A stretch of DNA of 64,000 nucleotides from Serratia sp. PL17 (GCF_017832355.1 NZ_JAFIBY010000003.1:434001-498000), one strand, 5' to 3'; positions 25,588 to 35,450 are shown, numbered from the stretch's first letter. Translations and numbers: made by a program. The notes: generated from the sequence alone by a model not told the origin.

Positions 25588-26406
25588 TTAACCGCTGCCT
25601 TTATTGATGATTTTCAGCCACCGCCCCGGTGAAATTCCGAATGTTTTGATAAATTGCCGCGTCATATGACTTTGATCTGAAAATCCGGATTCCACAGCGA
25701 CCTCTGCAAGAGATAGGCTCGTTACCATAAGGCGTCTGCAGTATTCCAGGCGGCGCATGGTGACATATCGATAAGGACTGGTGCCGAAAAGCACTCGAAA
25801 ATCTCGGCTTAAACTCCAGCGATCTCTGCCGCTGACTTTCGATAACGTATCCAGCGTTATATTTTCACTAAATGCAGAGTGTATATATTGGCGCGCAATT
25901 TCTGCTGCCTTATAGTCAAATGTCCGCCTGTGATAACCCTGCCCGCTGACAATGGCCAATGTTTGGGCCAAATCATAGAGGGCATCATCCTCTTCAAGCA
26001 TGTCAAAAGAATCCTCTACCGCTGTTAACAACGATGCGATAGCAGAAAAAAGACGTGGATCAGCAGTAACCCCACCGGCAATGAAAGGCAAAGGTCTCCC
26101 ACCCAGTATGTTCTGAATTAATGATGGGTCGAGATAAATCATCCGATATTGGAACCCATCCAGCGTTCCTGCTTCGCCATCGTGAATTTCGTCCGGATGT
26201 AAAACCATAATATTACCGGGTAAGCTATGTCGTTTACTGCCGCGATAATTAAAACTTTGTACGCCTGATAATGTCCTGCCAATAGCATAGGTGTCATGGC
26301 GATGAGGTTCATAGCCGTGGCCGCTAAAATATGCTTCGATGCGTTCAACTTTGGCAGAAGGCGGCGCGATTTTCACCCAGTCTTTTTTGAGTTTTTCTCT
26401 GTCCAT
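25588..26406 (-). CDS. AraC-family transcriptional regulator
   Basis: A 272-residue regulator. An N-terminal AraC-type cupin (about residues 18-140, with EPHRHDTYAIGRTLSG and LPGNIMVLHPDEIHDGEAG) is followed by two helix-turn-helices (about 165-268): ITLDTLSKVSGRDRWSLSRDFR and LAEVAVESGFSDQSHMTRQF, ending in the FGISPGRW signature. The cupin half is of the kind that senses small organic ligands. It lies upstream of the small cupin gene in the same direction and may activate it. Ligand unknown. Confidence 0.88.
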   Translation of the reverse strand: MDREKLKKDWVKIAPPSAKVERIEAYFSGHGYEPHRHDTYAIGRTLSGVQSFNYRGSKRHSLPGNIMVLHPDEIHDGEAGTLDGFQYRMIYLDPSLIQNILGGRPLPFIAGGVTADPRLFSAIASLLTAVEDSFDMLEEDDALYDLAQTLAIVSGQGYHRRTFDYKAAEIARQYIHSAFSENITLDTLSKVSGRDRWSLSRDFRVLFGTSPYRYVTMRRLEYCRRLMVTSLSLAEVAVESGFSDQSHMTRQFIKTFGISPGRWLKIINKGSG

Positions 26407-26754
26407 TTCTGAAACCCCATTCTGAACGATGAAAGATAGCGGACAAAAATCTTTTGAATTTCATTAAGCCGCAGGGTTACTCATGCATGTTCACTTTCTT
26501 TTGGCCCACATCACCGATAACGATAATCGAGGCCAGCGGCGAGCAAGCGGCAGGCATACAGCGACACCTTTGACTCCCACTCTTTTTTTGAGAAGTGCGT
26601 AGACAAAGGTATCCTCGTCTTTCTTTTCACCCTCTTCCGTTATAAACGCGATAAACGTTGTAAAACAGGCCTCCTGACGCATATGCAGGCGAACACAACG
26701 TTTTTGAGCAGCCAGATTTGTCCAGACCAGGTATGCCGATCCGGCTCCTCACTG
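26407..26754. other. Stretch without a confident gene
   Basis: A minus-strand frame (ATG at 26682, stop at 26491) encodes 63 residues with no ribosome site. The same frame is open from just after the acetyltransferase stop, so it could be read-through or the tail of a decayed gene. I do not recognise it and do not call it. Confidence 0.3.
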
Positions 26755-27459
26755 TTATCGGCTATCCAGAAAGAAGGTTTCCAGCCTGCGCTTTTGTGCG
26801 CCGTTCTGGTTGAAATTTTCCAGCGACAGCCAGCCCTCAAGCGCTCTTTCAATATTCGGCCAATCTGTGTCAATGACGGAAAGCCAGTCAGTGTCACGAT
26901 TGCGCTGCTTACGTGTCATGGCCTGACGAAAACGCCCTTCAAACGTAAACCCGACTCTTTCGGCTGCGTTCCTTGATGCCTGATTGAGTGAGTCGCAACG
27001 CCATGCAATCCGCCGGTAGCCCAAGGTAAAGGCATTTTTCATCAGCAGAAAGAGAGCCTCCGTTCCCATGCTGGTTTTTTGCATCAACGGCGACCAGGTA
27101 ACATGTCCGATCTCAATCGCTCCGTTTACGGGATCAACGTTGCTGTAGCAGACCACACCCACCGGGCGGTTGTTTTTTATATCTGCCACGACCCATGAAA
27201 CCAGGCTGAAATCGTTAACTTTGCCGGTAATCCATAACATCATTTCTTCCAGACTCGCGGGCTTTTCGGCGCCAAGCCAGGTCCAGTCCCTGTCATCTTC
27301 GGTCAGCGAATATGCCTGAAACAGTGCCTCGCCATGACGGGTTTCCAGAGGTAAAAGGTTACAGTGACGGCCACTTAGCTGAGTCCGTGGAGGAAAGGCA
27401 AGAGGCTGCCAGTCTGGCAGCGGGAAACCTACAGGTTGACCATACTTATTGATATTCAA
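26755..27459 (-). CDS. GNAT-family N-acetyltransferase
   Basis: A 234-residue acetyltransferase of the RimJ/RimL-like (Acetyltransf_3) group, which moves an acetyl group from acetyl-CoA to an amine. Visible are the N-terminal RTQLSGRHCNLLPLETRHGE strand and helix, the central VGVVCYSNVDPVNGAIEIGHVTWSP strands, and the CoA loop region MQKTSMGTEALFLLMKNAF with YRRIAWRCDSLNQASRNAAERVGF, the R-C-x-x-x-N-x-x-S-x-x-x-x-x-x-x-x-G-F block. The frame opens with TTG at 27459; no in-frame ATG occurs near, so this start is accepted. Substrate unknown. Confidence 0.85.
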   Translation of the reverse strand: MNINKYGQPVGFPLPDWQPLAFPPRTQLSGRHCNLLPLETRHGEALFQAYSLTEDDRDWTWLGAEKPASLEEMMLWITGKVNDFSLVSWVVADIKNNRPVGVVCYSNVDPVNGAIEIGHVTWSPLMQKTSMGTEALFLLMKNAFTLGYRRIAWRCDSLNQASRNAAERVGFTFEGRFRQAMTRKQRNRDTDWLSVIDTDWPNIERALEGWLSLENFNQNGAQKRRLETFFLDSR

Positions 27460-27705
27460 AATGAGTTACCCGCGGTGTCTGAAAGCGTATAAGAAGATAG
27501 TGAAGCAAGGGTCGACGTTGCAATAGCTGACAGAAGCCAAGCCTTCCATGGCTTAGGATACTACGATATTTTCACGGATGTTTGTACGTCCGCTTCCGTC
27601 ACCAAGCCGATCACCACGATAAATCGGGGATGCGGGTGCCGTATGCTTTGCGTCAGATAAATTCCGCGCGGTATCGCTGCACGGAATGTGCTTAGGCGCG
27701 GAGCT

Positions 27706-28452
27706 TTACTGGTGACTATTCAACGCCAGAAAAATCTCATCGTATTTCCCGTTTCGTTCAGCGAAGCGGAACAATTTACTGCGTTCAACGTTGATTTCTT
27801 TTGACTGACTGTCGGACTGAAGCAAAACCATGACCTCCTCGATGAAGTCATCCAGAGGCATTGCTATCTGGCTGTCTTTACTGCCGTGCAGATCGGTTTG
27901 TACCATCGGCGGAGTAATTTCAATGACGTGAATACGAGATTCACGCAACTGGAAGCGTAAAGATTCAGTCCAAGAATGAAGTCCGGCCTTGGCGGCACAG
28001 TATGACGGCACCCGTGTATAGGGCATAAATGCCAAATCAGACGTGACGTTTATGACAGCACTTTCTGACTGTGTCAGTAGATGGGGCAATAGTGTGCTGG
28101 TCAGTATCATCGGCCCCGTCATGTTCGTGGCGATTGATGACAGCATCGTTAACGGTTCCAGGTGGGTGAGATCCTCGGCAAACTGCACACCGGCATTATT
28201 AATAAGAACATTCAGTTCAGGGAAACGGGTCACCAAATGTTGAGTCACCTCAGCCAGGTTGTCCACCTCACTGATATCCATTACCTGGTATTGCATACCC
28301 GGGTTTGCCTCGCACACCCGTTTTAGCGCTGACTCGCGTCGCCCGGCGATAATCACTGAATTATCAGAGCGAAAGAGCGCTTCAGCCAGACCTCGCCCTA
28401 TGCCGCTGCCACCCCCCGTGACCAGAATGGTATTCCCGCTTAATTTCATCAT
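27706..28452 (-). CDS. Short-chain dehydrogenase/reductase (DltE-like)
   Basis: A 248-residue classical SDR. The cofactor motif TGGGSGIG is at about residues 12-19, NNAG at about 88-91, the catalytic Ser in VTSDLAFMPY (about 139) and the Tyr-x-x-x-Lys pair in SYCAAKAG (about 153-157). ITPPMVQTDL follows as in the group annotated DltE-like oxidoreductases. It probably oxidises or reduces a small alcohol or ketone with NAD(P)H. It is divergent from the AraC gene at 28586 across 133 bases, which suggests control by that regulator. Two ATGs are adjacent; the first is used. Confidence 0.87.
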   Translation of the reverse strand: MMKLSGNTILVTGGGSGIGRGLAEALFRSDNSVIIAGRRESALKRVCEANPGMQYQVMDISEVDNLAEVTQHLVTRFPELNVLINNAGVQFAEDLTHLEPLTMLSSIATNMTGPMILTSTLLPHLLTQSESAVINVTSDLAFMPYTRVPSYCAAKAGLHSWTESLRFQLRESRIHVIEITPPMVQTDLHGSKDSQIAMPLDDFIEEVMVLLQSDSQSKEINVERSKLFRFAERNGKYDEIFLALNSHQ

Positions 28453-28585
28453 GTTGAATCTCGCTGTGTTTTGAGTGAATAGCTGGTGCCCGTGAAACTG
28501 TGCGAGTCAGATTATAGAAACAATGACTGGATTATTTATCACTAAAAATCCAAAATATCAGACATATCGTCCAGGAATTAACACC

Positions 28586-29560
28586 ATGAATACACTCGAT
28601 TACCTGTTGGAACAGTTAAAGCTCAAGAGCTCAATATTCTGCCAGTTGACGCTTAATGGTCATTGGGGGGTAGCCAAAGCGCCGCATCCGCATGGCGCTC
28701 CATTTCACCTGCTATTGTCGGGGGACGCCTGGTTGCGTTTGCCTGGGGAACAACAACTTATTCACCTCAGGGAAGGAGACATGGTGATGATCCCCGCAGG
28801 GCATCGACATGACCTATTGAGCAAACCAGATGCCAGGACGGTAGAGTTTACGCAATTGCTGGCAAGCCACGGGCATACCCGTGCTGGTTCAAATGCCCGT
28901 TTCCATGCAACCCGTATTGCAGCCGGCCAGCCCGGAGAAGGCCAAACAAAACTGGTAACCGGCATATTTAACTTTGGCGAATCCCTGCGTAACCCGCTGG
29001 TTACTGCGCTGCCGGATTATCTTCATCTCAGCGCGGAGGACAATCCCTGGCTCCCTCCTTCATTGACGCTGTTGAGCGAAGAATTAGATTCAGAGCTCCC
29101 CGGTATGAGCACGATTGCCGTTCGTCTGGCCGATATTTTATTTGTGCAGGCAATCCGCCACGCTCTTTCCCAGCGTCACCACTTCAACGCTGGGTGGCTC
29201 AATGGCTTGACCGATCCACAGATAGCAAAATCCCTCGCGCTGATGCACCAGAGCCCCGGTGAATCCTGGAGTATCGAGGGGCTCGGCCATGCGATTGGCA
29301 TGTCTCGCTCACGCTTTGCTGAAAGATTTAAGATGCTGATAGGCCAGACCCCCATGCACTACCTGACAGAATGGCGAATGTATCTGGCTGCAGAGCAGCT
29401 ACGGCATTCACAGATCCGCCTTAGTCAACTGGCCGGGCAGTATGGATATGAATCTGACGTGGCTTTCAGCAAGGCATTTAAAAAATGGAGCGGCCATACC
29501 CCCCGGGCATTTCGGGCATGCGAGAATGAGCAGGCGTCTGCGTCACAGCAAACGGAGTAG
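28586..29560 (+). CDS. AraC-family regulator (cupin_6 N-terminus)
   Basis: A 324-residue regulator with an N-terminal cupin (about residues 1-175: GAPFHLLLSGDAWLRLPG, DMVMIPAGHRHDLL) and C-terminal AraC helix-turn-helices (about 215-315: WSIEGLGHAIGMSRSRFAERFK and LSQLAGQYGYESDVAFSKAF, closing GHTPRAFR). This layout is typical of AraC proteins next to SDR or aldo-keto reductase genes, and it is divergent from such an SDR gene here. The ATG at 28586 has CAGGA nine bases upstream and gives the usual MNTLDYLLEQL start. Confidence 0.88.
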   Translation: MNTLDYLLEQLKLKSSIFCQLTLNGHWGVAKAPHPHGAPFHLLLSGDAWLRLPGEQQLIHLREGDMVMIPAGHRHDLLSKPDARTVEFTQLLASHGHTRAGSNARFHATRIAAGQPGEGQTKLVTGIFNFGESLRNPLVTALPDYLHLSAEDNPWLPPSLTLLSEELDSELPGMSTIAVRLADILFVQAIRHALSQRHHFNAGWLNGLTDPQIAKSLALMHQSPGESWSIEGLGHAIGMSRSRFAERFKMLIGQTPMHYLTEWRMYLAAEQLRHSQIRLSQLAGQYGYESDVAFSKAFKKWSGHTPRAFRACENEQASASQQTE

Positions 29561-29670
29561 CTTTATTGGTTATAAACCCGTGGTACAAACGACGTTTTCA
29601 AAAGAACCCAACACTAAAAGTGTCCGTTAACGATCGGCCCTACCGCATCAATCCCAACGTGCTGACCCAG

Positions 29671-30624
29671 CTAGATCAACAGCCGTACCCGATCATAAAT
29701 CAGCCGGTCTTCCTGCCGTGCGGAGCGGGCGTGCTGACGCAGGGCGCGCACCAGGTTATCAATCAGGGCATGGGCAGCGGTGCTGAGAATGCTATTGCGC
29801 CGGGTAACGATGTTCAACCGCGCCAGATCGCAACCCTCCCGTAGCGCCAGCGGTTGCAGGCGTCCGGCAAATTGCGGTAACCCAAGCAACGGAGCCGGGC
29901 TCCAGGTACACATATCCGCCGACTCTACCATTGCCTGCAACATGCCAAGTGAATGCGCATGAATGATGCGGTTAGGATCGAGCTGGGCACCGTGTCGGCT
30001 GAACAGATGGTGGATGAGATCGCCATAATTGTCTGGGGTATAGTTCAGCACCCAGTCTTGATCCAGCAACTGATGGATCGAGGTACTTTGGCTTAACGGA
30101 TGCCCATGCCGCACCATCACCGCCGTTTCATAATCCAGCAGCGGCTCGCAATGAAACTCCTGCGGTGCCATCGATGCCGGCAGCGGCGTGATGGCAAAAT
30201 CCATCGTGCCCTCTCGCAGTTGAGATTGCGCGTTGGCCATCAGGCTTTCAAACAGCTCCAGTTTCACCTTCGGCATCTTTTTACGAAAGGCCACTACTGC
30301 CGTTGGCAACACCGTCAACATCAGCCATGGCGTGATCGCCACTTTCACCTGCTCTTGCGCCAGCCCGCGCAGGCCCGCCATCTCATTGCTGGCCTGTTCC
30401 AGTTGGTTCAACACCAAGCGGGCATGCGCCAACAGCGTCTTCCCATAAGGCGTGAAACCCAACCCGGCGGGCGTGCGGATCAGCAAAGGCAGCGCCTCTT
30501 GCTGTTCCAACTCGCGTAAGGCCCGTGTCACTGCGGCCTGTGAAAGGCCCAATTGCCGCGCTGCGGCGCGAATGCTGCCACCGTCGGCACTGGCAACCAA
30601 AGCCTGTAACTGATGCAGTTTCAT
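29671..30624 (-). CDS. LysR-family transcriptional regulator
   Basis: A 317-residue LysR regulator: helix-turn-helix at about residues 16-60 (GSIRAAARQLGLSQAAVTRALRELE split over the recognition helix) and an effector domain from about 90. The start MKLHQLQALVASADGGSIR is that of the group often seen divergent from peptidase or amidohydrolase genes. The ATG at 30624 is preferred to the frame opening at 30657. It is divergent from the M20 hydrolase gene at 30765, with an 8-bp dyad between, and so probably controls the hydrolase and the binding protein downstream of it. Confidence 0.88.
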   Translation of the reverse strand: MKLHQLQALVASADGGSIRAAARQLGLSQAAVTRALRELEQQEALPLLIRTPAGLGFTPYGKTLLAHARLVLNQLEQASNEMAGLRGLAQEQVKVAITPWLMLTVLPTAVVAFRKKMPKVKLELFESLMANAQSQLREGTMDFAITPLPASMAPQEFHCEPLLDYETAVMVRHGHPLSQSTSIHQLLDQDWVLNYTPDNYGDLIHHLFSRHGAQLDPNRIIHAHSLGMLQAMVESADMCTWSPAPLLGLPQFAGRLQPLALREGCDLARLNIVTRRNSILSTAAHALIDNLVRALRQHARSARQEDRLIYDRVRLLI

Positions 30625-30683
30625 TACGCCTCCATGACAACCTGTTGTTGTCAGCATAACTGAACGACGGCTCCCCGGCCAAA

Positions 30684-30711
30684 AGGTTGTTTGCTAGTCT
30701 CGGAATAACCT
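30684..30711. promoter_or_regulatory. Candidate LysR operator
   Basis: Arms AGGTTGTT (30684-30691) and AATAACCT (30704-30711) match at 7 of 8 positions across a 12-base spacer, midway between the divergent LysR and M20 genes. Confidence 0.45.
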
Positions 30712-30764
30712 GGTTTCCGGCGTCCCTTCGCGTCGGGGATTGAACATTCAATCGGGATGCCACA

Positions 30765-31934
30765 ATGGAAAACTTGCTTATTTTACCTGAAATAGCCGCC
30801 GTTCAGCATGAAATGGTCGCTATCCGCCACCATATTCATGCGCACCCTGAATTGGGATTCAACGAGTTCGCGACGAGTGATTTGGTCGCAAAATTGCTGG
30901 CCGAATGGGGCTATCAAGTCACACGCAACATAGGACAAACCGGGGTTGTCGCCACCCTTCAACGTGGCACAGGGAAAACTCTCGGTTTGCGTGCCGATAT
31001 GGACGCGCTGCCCATTGAGGAAACCAGCGGGTTGCCCTATACCAGCACCCACAGCGGCGTGATGCACGCCTGCGGTCATGATGGCCACACAACGATGTTG
31101 TTGGCGGCAGCGCGCTATCTGGCACAGCATTCTGACTTTACCGGTACTCTGCACCTGATTTTTCAACCGGCAGAAGAAGGCGGTGGCGGAGCCAGAGTGA
31201 TGATGGAAGATGGCCTGTTTGAGCGCTTCCCTTGCGACGCGGTGTTTGCCATGCATAACGTACCCGGCTTTCCGGCGGGTCTACTCGGTTTTGCCAGTGG
31301 TCCTTTCATGTGCTCGGCCGATACGGTCAATATCATCCTGCACGGCCACGGTGGCCATGGTGCGGTCCCACAACACACGGTCGATCCGGTTGTGGTCTGC
31401 GCTGCCATTGTGATGAGCCTGCAAACCATCGTGTCCCGCAATATAGACCCACAGGAAACGGCGATTATCACCGTAGGCGCGATCCAGGCAGGGCTTGCCA
31501 GCAATGTGATCCCCGCTACCGCCACCATGACGCTGAGCGTGCGCGCACTGAATGCCGGGGTACGTCAACGCCTAGAAAACCGCATTATCGCGCTGGTTGA
31601 AGCGCAAGCTGCCAGCTTTGGTGCCCGTGCGGAGATTGACTATCAGCAGGGTTACCCAGTGCTGGTGAACCACGCAGCGGAAACCGATCTGGCGCGTGAA
31701 GTGGCACTGGACTGGGCGGGTGAACAGCAGTTGATCCCCTCGCTGCGGCCATTTACTGCCAGCGAAGACTTCGCCTTTATGCTGGAGCAATGCCCCGGCA
31801 GCTACATCTCGATTGGCAACGGTGAAAGTACGTCCGGCAATTCACTGCATAACGCCAGTTACGATTTCAACGACGCGTGCTTGCCGATCGGCGCGACGTA
31901 CTGGGTCAAGTTGGTTGAACGCTTTTTGGCTTAA
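30765..31934 (+). CDS. M20-family amidohydrolase (N-acyl amino acid hydrolase type)
   Basis: A 389-residue M20D metallopeptidase, the usual length for hippurate, N-acetyl-amino acid and IAA-amino acid hydrolases. Motifs are RADMDALP (76-83), HACGHDGH (101-108, di-metal ligands Cys103 and His105), QPAEEG (134-139, catalytic Glu) and MHN near 163. A small dimerisation domain lies at about 185-300. It would cleave an acyl group from an amino acid in the cytoplasm. It precedes an amino-acid-binding protein gene by 36 bases, so the two likely form an operon under the divergent LysR. Acyl substrate unknown. Confidence 0.9.
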   Translation: MENLLILPEIAAVQHEMVAIRHHIHAHPELGFNEFATSDLVAKLLAEWGYQVTRNIGQTGVVATLQRGTGKTLGLRADMDALPIEETSGLPYTSTHSGVMHACGHDGHTTMLLAAARYLAQHSDFTGTLHLIFQPAEEGGGGARVMMEDGLFERFPCDAVFAMHNVPGFPAGLLGFASGPFMCSADTVNIILHGHGGHGAVPQHTVDPVVVCAAIVMSLQTIVSRNIDPQETAIITVGAIQAGLASNVIPATATMTLSVRALNAGVRQRLENRIIALVEAQAASFGARAEIDYQQGYPVLVNHAAETDLAREVALDWAGEQQLIPSLRPFTASEDFAFMLEQCPGSYISIGNGESTSGNSLHNASYDFNDACLPIGATYWVKLVERFLA

Positions 31935-31970
31935 TGCCCTTTTGAACGCCACAACACTGAGGAAAATGAA

Positions 31971-32759
31971 ATGAAAACAAAAAGTAGCCTGATTTTATTG
32001 CTGCCGCTGGCGTTGAGTTTCGCGGCCATTGGTGGGGAGTTCAGCGGCAAAGTCATTAAGCTGGGCGTCGACCCAACCTATCCGCCGTTGGAATACAAGA
32101 CGCCGCAGGGTGCTCTGACCGGATTCGGTGTCGACATTGCACAGGCAATGTGCGAGCAAATGCAGGCCAAATGCGTTTGGGTCGAAAGCAGTTGGGATGG
32201 GATGATCCCCGGATTACAGGCGAAAAAGTTCGATGCCATCGCCTCGTCAATGACCATTACGCCACAGCGCCAGGCACAAATTGCCTTCTCGGATAAAGTG
32301 TCCAATGCCCCAGCACGGTTAGTGGCCCGTAAAGGGAGCGATCTGCAACCTACCGCGGCTTCGCTAAAAGGTAAATCCATTGGCGTGCAACAGGGCTCCA
32401 GTCAGGAAACTTATGCCAACGCTCTATGGCGGCCAGCCGGGGTTAACGTGGTGTCCTACCAGAGCCAACAGGAGGCCAATGAAGATTTGGTCAACGGGCG
32501 CCTGGATGCGTCGCTGTTAGCCAGCGTCAGCGCCAGTGAGTTTTTCCATACGCCTGCCGGAAAGGATTTTGCCTTTACCGGTGCCGAGCTTAATGACAGC
32601 AAGTATTTCGGTATCGGCGACGGCATTGGGTTGCGTAAAGAAGATACCGCGTTGCTCAATGCGTTCAATGCCGCGCTCAAAGCGATCATTGCCAACGGCA
32701 CCTACAAGAAAGTGAACGATAAATACTTTGATTTTGACGTATACGGTACAGCGCAATAA
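31971..32759 (+). CDS. Periplasmic amino-acid-binding protein (family 3)
   Basis: A 262-residue polar-amino-acid ABC binding protein like HisJ and ArtJ. A signal peptide (about 1-22) precedes the type II fold: LGVDPTYPPLEYKTPQGALTG (shown here in part, about 33-52), the FGVDIAQAMCEQM helix, and GMIPGLQAKKFDAI, then GKSIGVQQGSSQE in lobe 2. It has GAGG seven bases before the ATG. It is co-directional with the M20 gene, yet no permease or ATPase gene follows; a terminator comes 29 bases after the stop. It must use membrane partners encoded elsewhere, or act alone as a sensor or scavenger. Confidence 0.9.
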   Translation: MKTKSSLILLLPLALSFAAIGGEFSGKVIKLGVDPTYPPLEYKTPQGALTGFGVDIAQAMCEQMQAKCVWVESSWDGMIPGLQAKKFDAIASSMTITPQRQAQIAFSDKVSNAPARLVARKGSDLQPTAASLKGKSIGVQQGSSQETYANALWRPAGVNVVSYQSQQEANEDLVNGRLDASLLASVSASEFFHTPAGKDFAFTGAELNDSKYFGIGDGIGLRKEDTALLNAFNAALKAIIANGTYKKVNDKYFDFDVYGTAQ

Positions 32760-32788
32760 CGGCGATTGGCGGGAAACAAAAAATAAAA

Positions 32789-32810
32789 GGGCCAGGCAAA
32801 TGCCTGGCCC
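32789..32810. terminator. Bidirectional terminator between the binding protein gene and yeeX
   Basis: A perfect 10-bp stem GGGCCAGGCA/TGCCTGGCCC with a two-base AA spacer at its centre. A tracts on the left and right sides give T runs in one direction; it serves two convergent genes. Confidence 0.8.
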
Positions 32811-32821
32811 GATAAAAAGGG

Positions 32822-33154
<333 letters not shown>

Positions 33155-33300
33155 TTAGTAATACACAGATTCGTTTGCTTACGGCCACAATGATACCAAG
33201 ATACAGGTTTGTGGCGGTCAGGCACAACACTCATCGCCCTATCTTACTCACTTTGCTGCCGGGACAAAAACCAGAAGCGCCCGCTTCATGATCTGACCCC

Positions 33301-34368
33301 CTATTCGCGCCCGGTAGCAGTACAGACCTTGAGCAGGTCGCCCAGTTCTTCCAACTGCTGCGTCAGTTCCATGCTCAGCCAAACATAACCGTAAATAGGT
33401 GCCTCGCCGTGTTGACTGACGCTCGCCTCCTGCATCAGGGTTTTCAGTTCGGCGGCGATGTCGCTCAGTTGCCCTGCCATTACGGATTGTTGCGTTTGCG
33501 GGCCGTTATGCATCATGTCTGCCAATGATTCAAGCGACCGCAGCGTCAGCAATTGTGCGCTGCGCAGCGTTTTCGCATTCAGCATAATAAAATGGGTTTC
33601 ACGCGAGGCCCAATACGCGTCGGCCAGCAGTTCCAGAGTACAGACCAGATTGCGGCTCAGCGTTTGTACCGCTTCAAATACCGCCAGAGGGATATGGGTT
33701 TCTTTACTGCTGGGAACAATCAGGCCGCGCAATTTGACGACCTGATTCAAGAGATCTTTCAACTGGGGTTCCAGTCGCGGCCGTTCGATCATGTTCGGCG
33801 ACAGATAAGCACCGTAGATTTTACTCGCGCTTTGCAAGCAATCCGCCATCTGCATACGCCACAGAATGTAGGCACGCTGTGGATAAATGCTGGTGAACAA
33901 CAGCGCCAGCAACGAGCCAAAAATAACGTCCCCACTACGCCACAGCGCAGTATGCATGTCACCTGCCCCCGCGCCACACACCACCGCCAGTGTAATCCCC
34001 ACTAACAGTGCCATATAGGGACGCTTACCGAGCGTCAGATAACCGCAGAAGAACATCACTACTCCGCACCACGCTAGCATCAGCGGTAGCGAGTAGAGCT
34101 CAAGATACAGGGCAATCAGGCCCGAGGCCGCGCCAAACACCGTACCGGCGATACGCTGCAACGCGCGTTGCAATACATTCCCCCAGAACGAAATCGGCCC
34201 CATCACCACCACCAAGGTAATGAGCGGCCAGGTCCCTTCAGGGACGTCTAGCAAGCGAATCAGCAAGAAGGTCAGGATAAACGCCAGCCCAATGCGCACA
34301 CCGTGCACAATGCGGTAATGACGATAAGTCAAACGTTCAAACGACGATATTTTTCTGTCGAGGCGCAC
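33301..34368 (-). CDS. yeeA: YeeA, FUSC-like inner membrane protein
   Basis: A 355-residue membrane protein matching E. coli YeeA. The first 165 residues form about six helices in the aromatic-acid-exporter/fusaric acid resistance style (RIGLAFILTFLLIRLLDVPE, WPLITLVVVMGPISFWGN, GTVFGAASGLIALYLE), and the remaining 190 residues form a helical cytoplasmic domain. The role is unproven; related proteins help export aromatic acids. The start is GTG at 34368. It sits upstream of yeeX, preserving the E. coli pair. Confidence 0.9.
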   Translation of the reverse strand: MRLDRKISSFERLTYRHYRIVHGVRIGLAFILTFLLIRLLDVPEGTWPLITLVVVMGPISFWGNVLQRALQRIAGTVFGAASGLIALYLELYSLPLMLAWCGVVMFFCGYLTLGKRPYMALLVGITLAVVCGAGAGDMHTALWRSGDVIFGSLLALLFTSIYPQRAYILWRMQMADCLQSASKIYGAYLSPNMIERPRLEPQLKDLLNQVVKLRGLIVPSSKETHIPLAVFEAVQTLSRNLVCTLELLADAYWASRETHFIMLNAKTLRSAQLLTLRSLESLADMMHNGPQTQQSVMAGQLSDIAAELKTLMQEASVSQHGEAPIYGYVWLSMELTQQLEELGDLLKVCTATGRE

Positions 34369-34467
34369 AATGCATCCCGTTATGAATGGCGAGAAAGTCC
34401 ATTAGTTTAGCGGAGGAAGAGCAGCGGAGAAAAGGCGGATAAGGCGTCCCTCACCCGCAGTCAGTCC

Positions 34468-35235
34468 TTAAGCGGCATATTTATCCACCAACGCCTGCAA
34501 AATGGCGGCGGTTTCTACATCCATCACCCCATCATACTGCCGTTGACGGAAATGCAGCTGGAAGGCACGCACCAGTTGGCGATAACCTTCAGCGTCAACC
34601 GCTGCCGAGGTGTCGTAGCCATATTTGGCGAACAGCGCCAACACATCAGACTGTGCAGGCAGACCATGGCATTGATATGCATGCTGATGTCGCTGTTTCA
34701 CCGCGTCGTCATACCAGGCGCCCACCCCGGCCTGATACAGCTGATGCCACGGGAACTGCGGACCTGGATCGCTCTTTCGGCCCGGCGCGATATCGGAATG
34801 CGCCACCACGTTAACGGGGGTGATGTCCGGATAGCGCTGCAGGATGTTTTGCGCCAGTTGAGTCACCGCCGCAATTTGCTGCGGATTAAACGGTGGGAAA
34901 GTAATGTCTTCACCATCGCCACTCGCCAGATTGACGATCTCAATGCCAATCGCCGTATCGTTGAGATTAGAACGATTACCCCATTGGCTTGCACCGGCAT
35001 GCCAGGCTCGTTCATCTTCATCGACCAAGTTAAAAATGCGTACACCGCTGAAACCGGCCGCCTGATAGGTTTGATCTTCCGGATCCGGCACCAGGTAATG
35101 GGCGCTGACCGATTTACCTGTCAGTGACTGCACGGAATCGGCAAAATTCTGCGCCGTGTAATGCAGCACCAAAAAGCGTACCCGGTGGCCAAAGCTGGCT
35201 ACCGAACGGTAGCTATTGTAATCAATACTGAACAT
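34468..35235 (-). CDS. N-acetylmuramoyl-L-alanine amidase (Amidase_2) without signal peptide
   Basis: A 255-residue zinc amidase that cuts between muramic acid and the stem peptide. Ligands visible are His25 (VLHYTAQN), His146 (VVAHSDIAPGRKSDPG) and Asp156, with Glu99 in IGIEI as likely catalytic residue. A C-terminal helical region (about 185-255) resembles the peptidoglycan-binding tail of AmiD. Unlike AmiD, it lacks a lipoprotein signal, and the N-terminus MFSIDYNSYRSV is cytoplasmic; this is the pattern of AmpD-like recycling enzymes and of some phage endolysins. It is divergent from an S24 repressor gene, with operator-like dyads between them. Confidence 0.87.
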   Translation of the reverse strand: MFSIDYNSYRSVASFGHRVRFLVLHYTAQNFADSVQSLTGKSVSAHYLVPDPEDQTYQAAGFSGVRIFNLVDEDERAWHAGASQWGNRSNLNDTAIGIEIVNLASGDGEDITFPPFNPQQIAAVTQLAQNILQRYPDITPVNVVAHSDIAPGRKSDPGPQFPWHQLYQAGVGAWYDDAVKQRHQHAYQCHGLPAQSDVLALFAKYGYDTSAAVDAEGYRQLVRAFQLHFRQRQYDGVMDVETAAILQALVDKYAA

Positions 35236-35366
35236 CGTAGATTCCTTGTTAGTTAAACTCGCGTGCCTCTTTCACCGTAGGGAACAAAGATATTCGTCCC
35301 GCGTCACGCGGTCGCTGCATGCAGTGACCCTACAATGCCTTCGTGGCTCTTGTCCACCCCTTAATG

Positions 35367-35432
35367 TTTAGCTAATTGCTAAATTTAAAGCAAGATAAAT
35401 TTAGCAAAAACGATATTTACCTTTTTGCTAAA
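35367..35432. promoter_or_regulatory. Operator-like dyads between the amidase and the S24 repressor
   Basis: TTTAGC and GCTAAA recur as inverted pairs: 35367-35372 with 35378-35383 (5-base spacer) and 35400-35405 with 35427-35432 (21-base spacer). Four identical half-sites in 66 bases in front of a repressor gene are the expected layout of an autoregulatory operator. Confidence 0.7.
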
Positions 35433-35450
35433 GAATGCGATCATCCAAGG

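Noticed and set aside
26491..26682. 63-residue gene next to the acetyltransferase
   Set aside because: No ribosome site before its ATG, and the frame simply continues from the acetyltransferase stop; may be a decayed tail.
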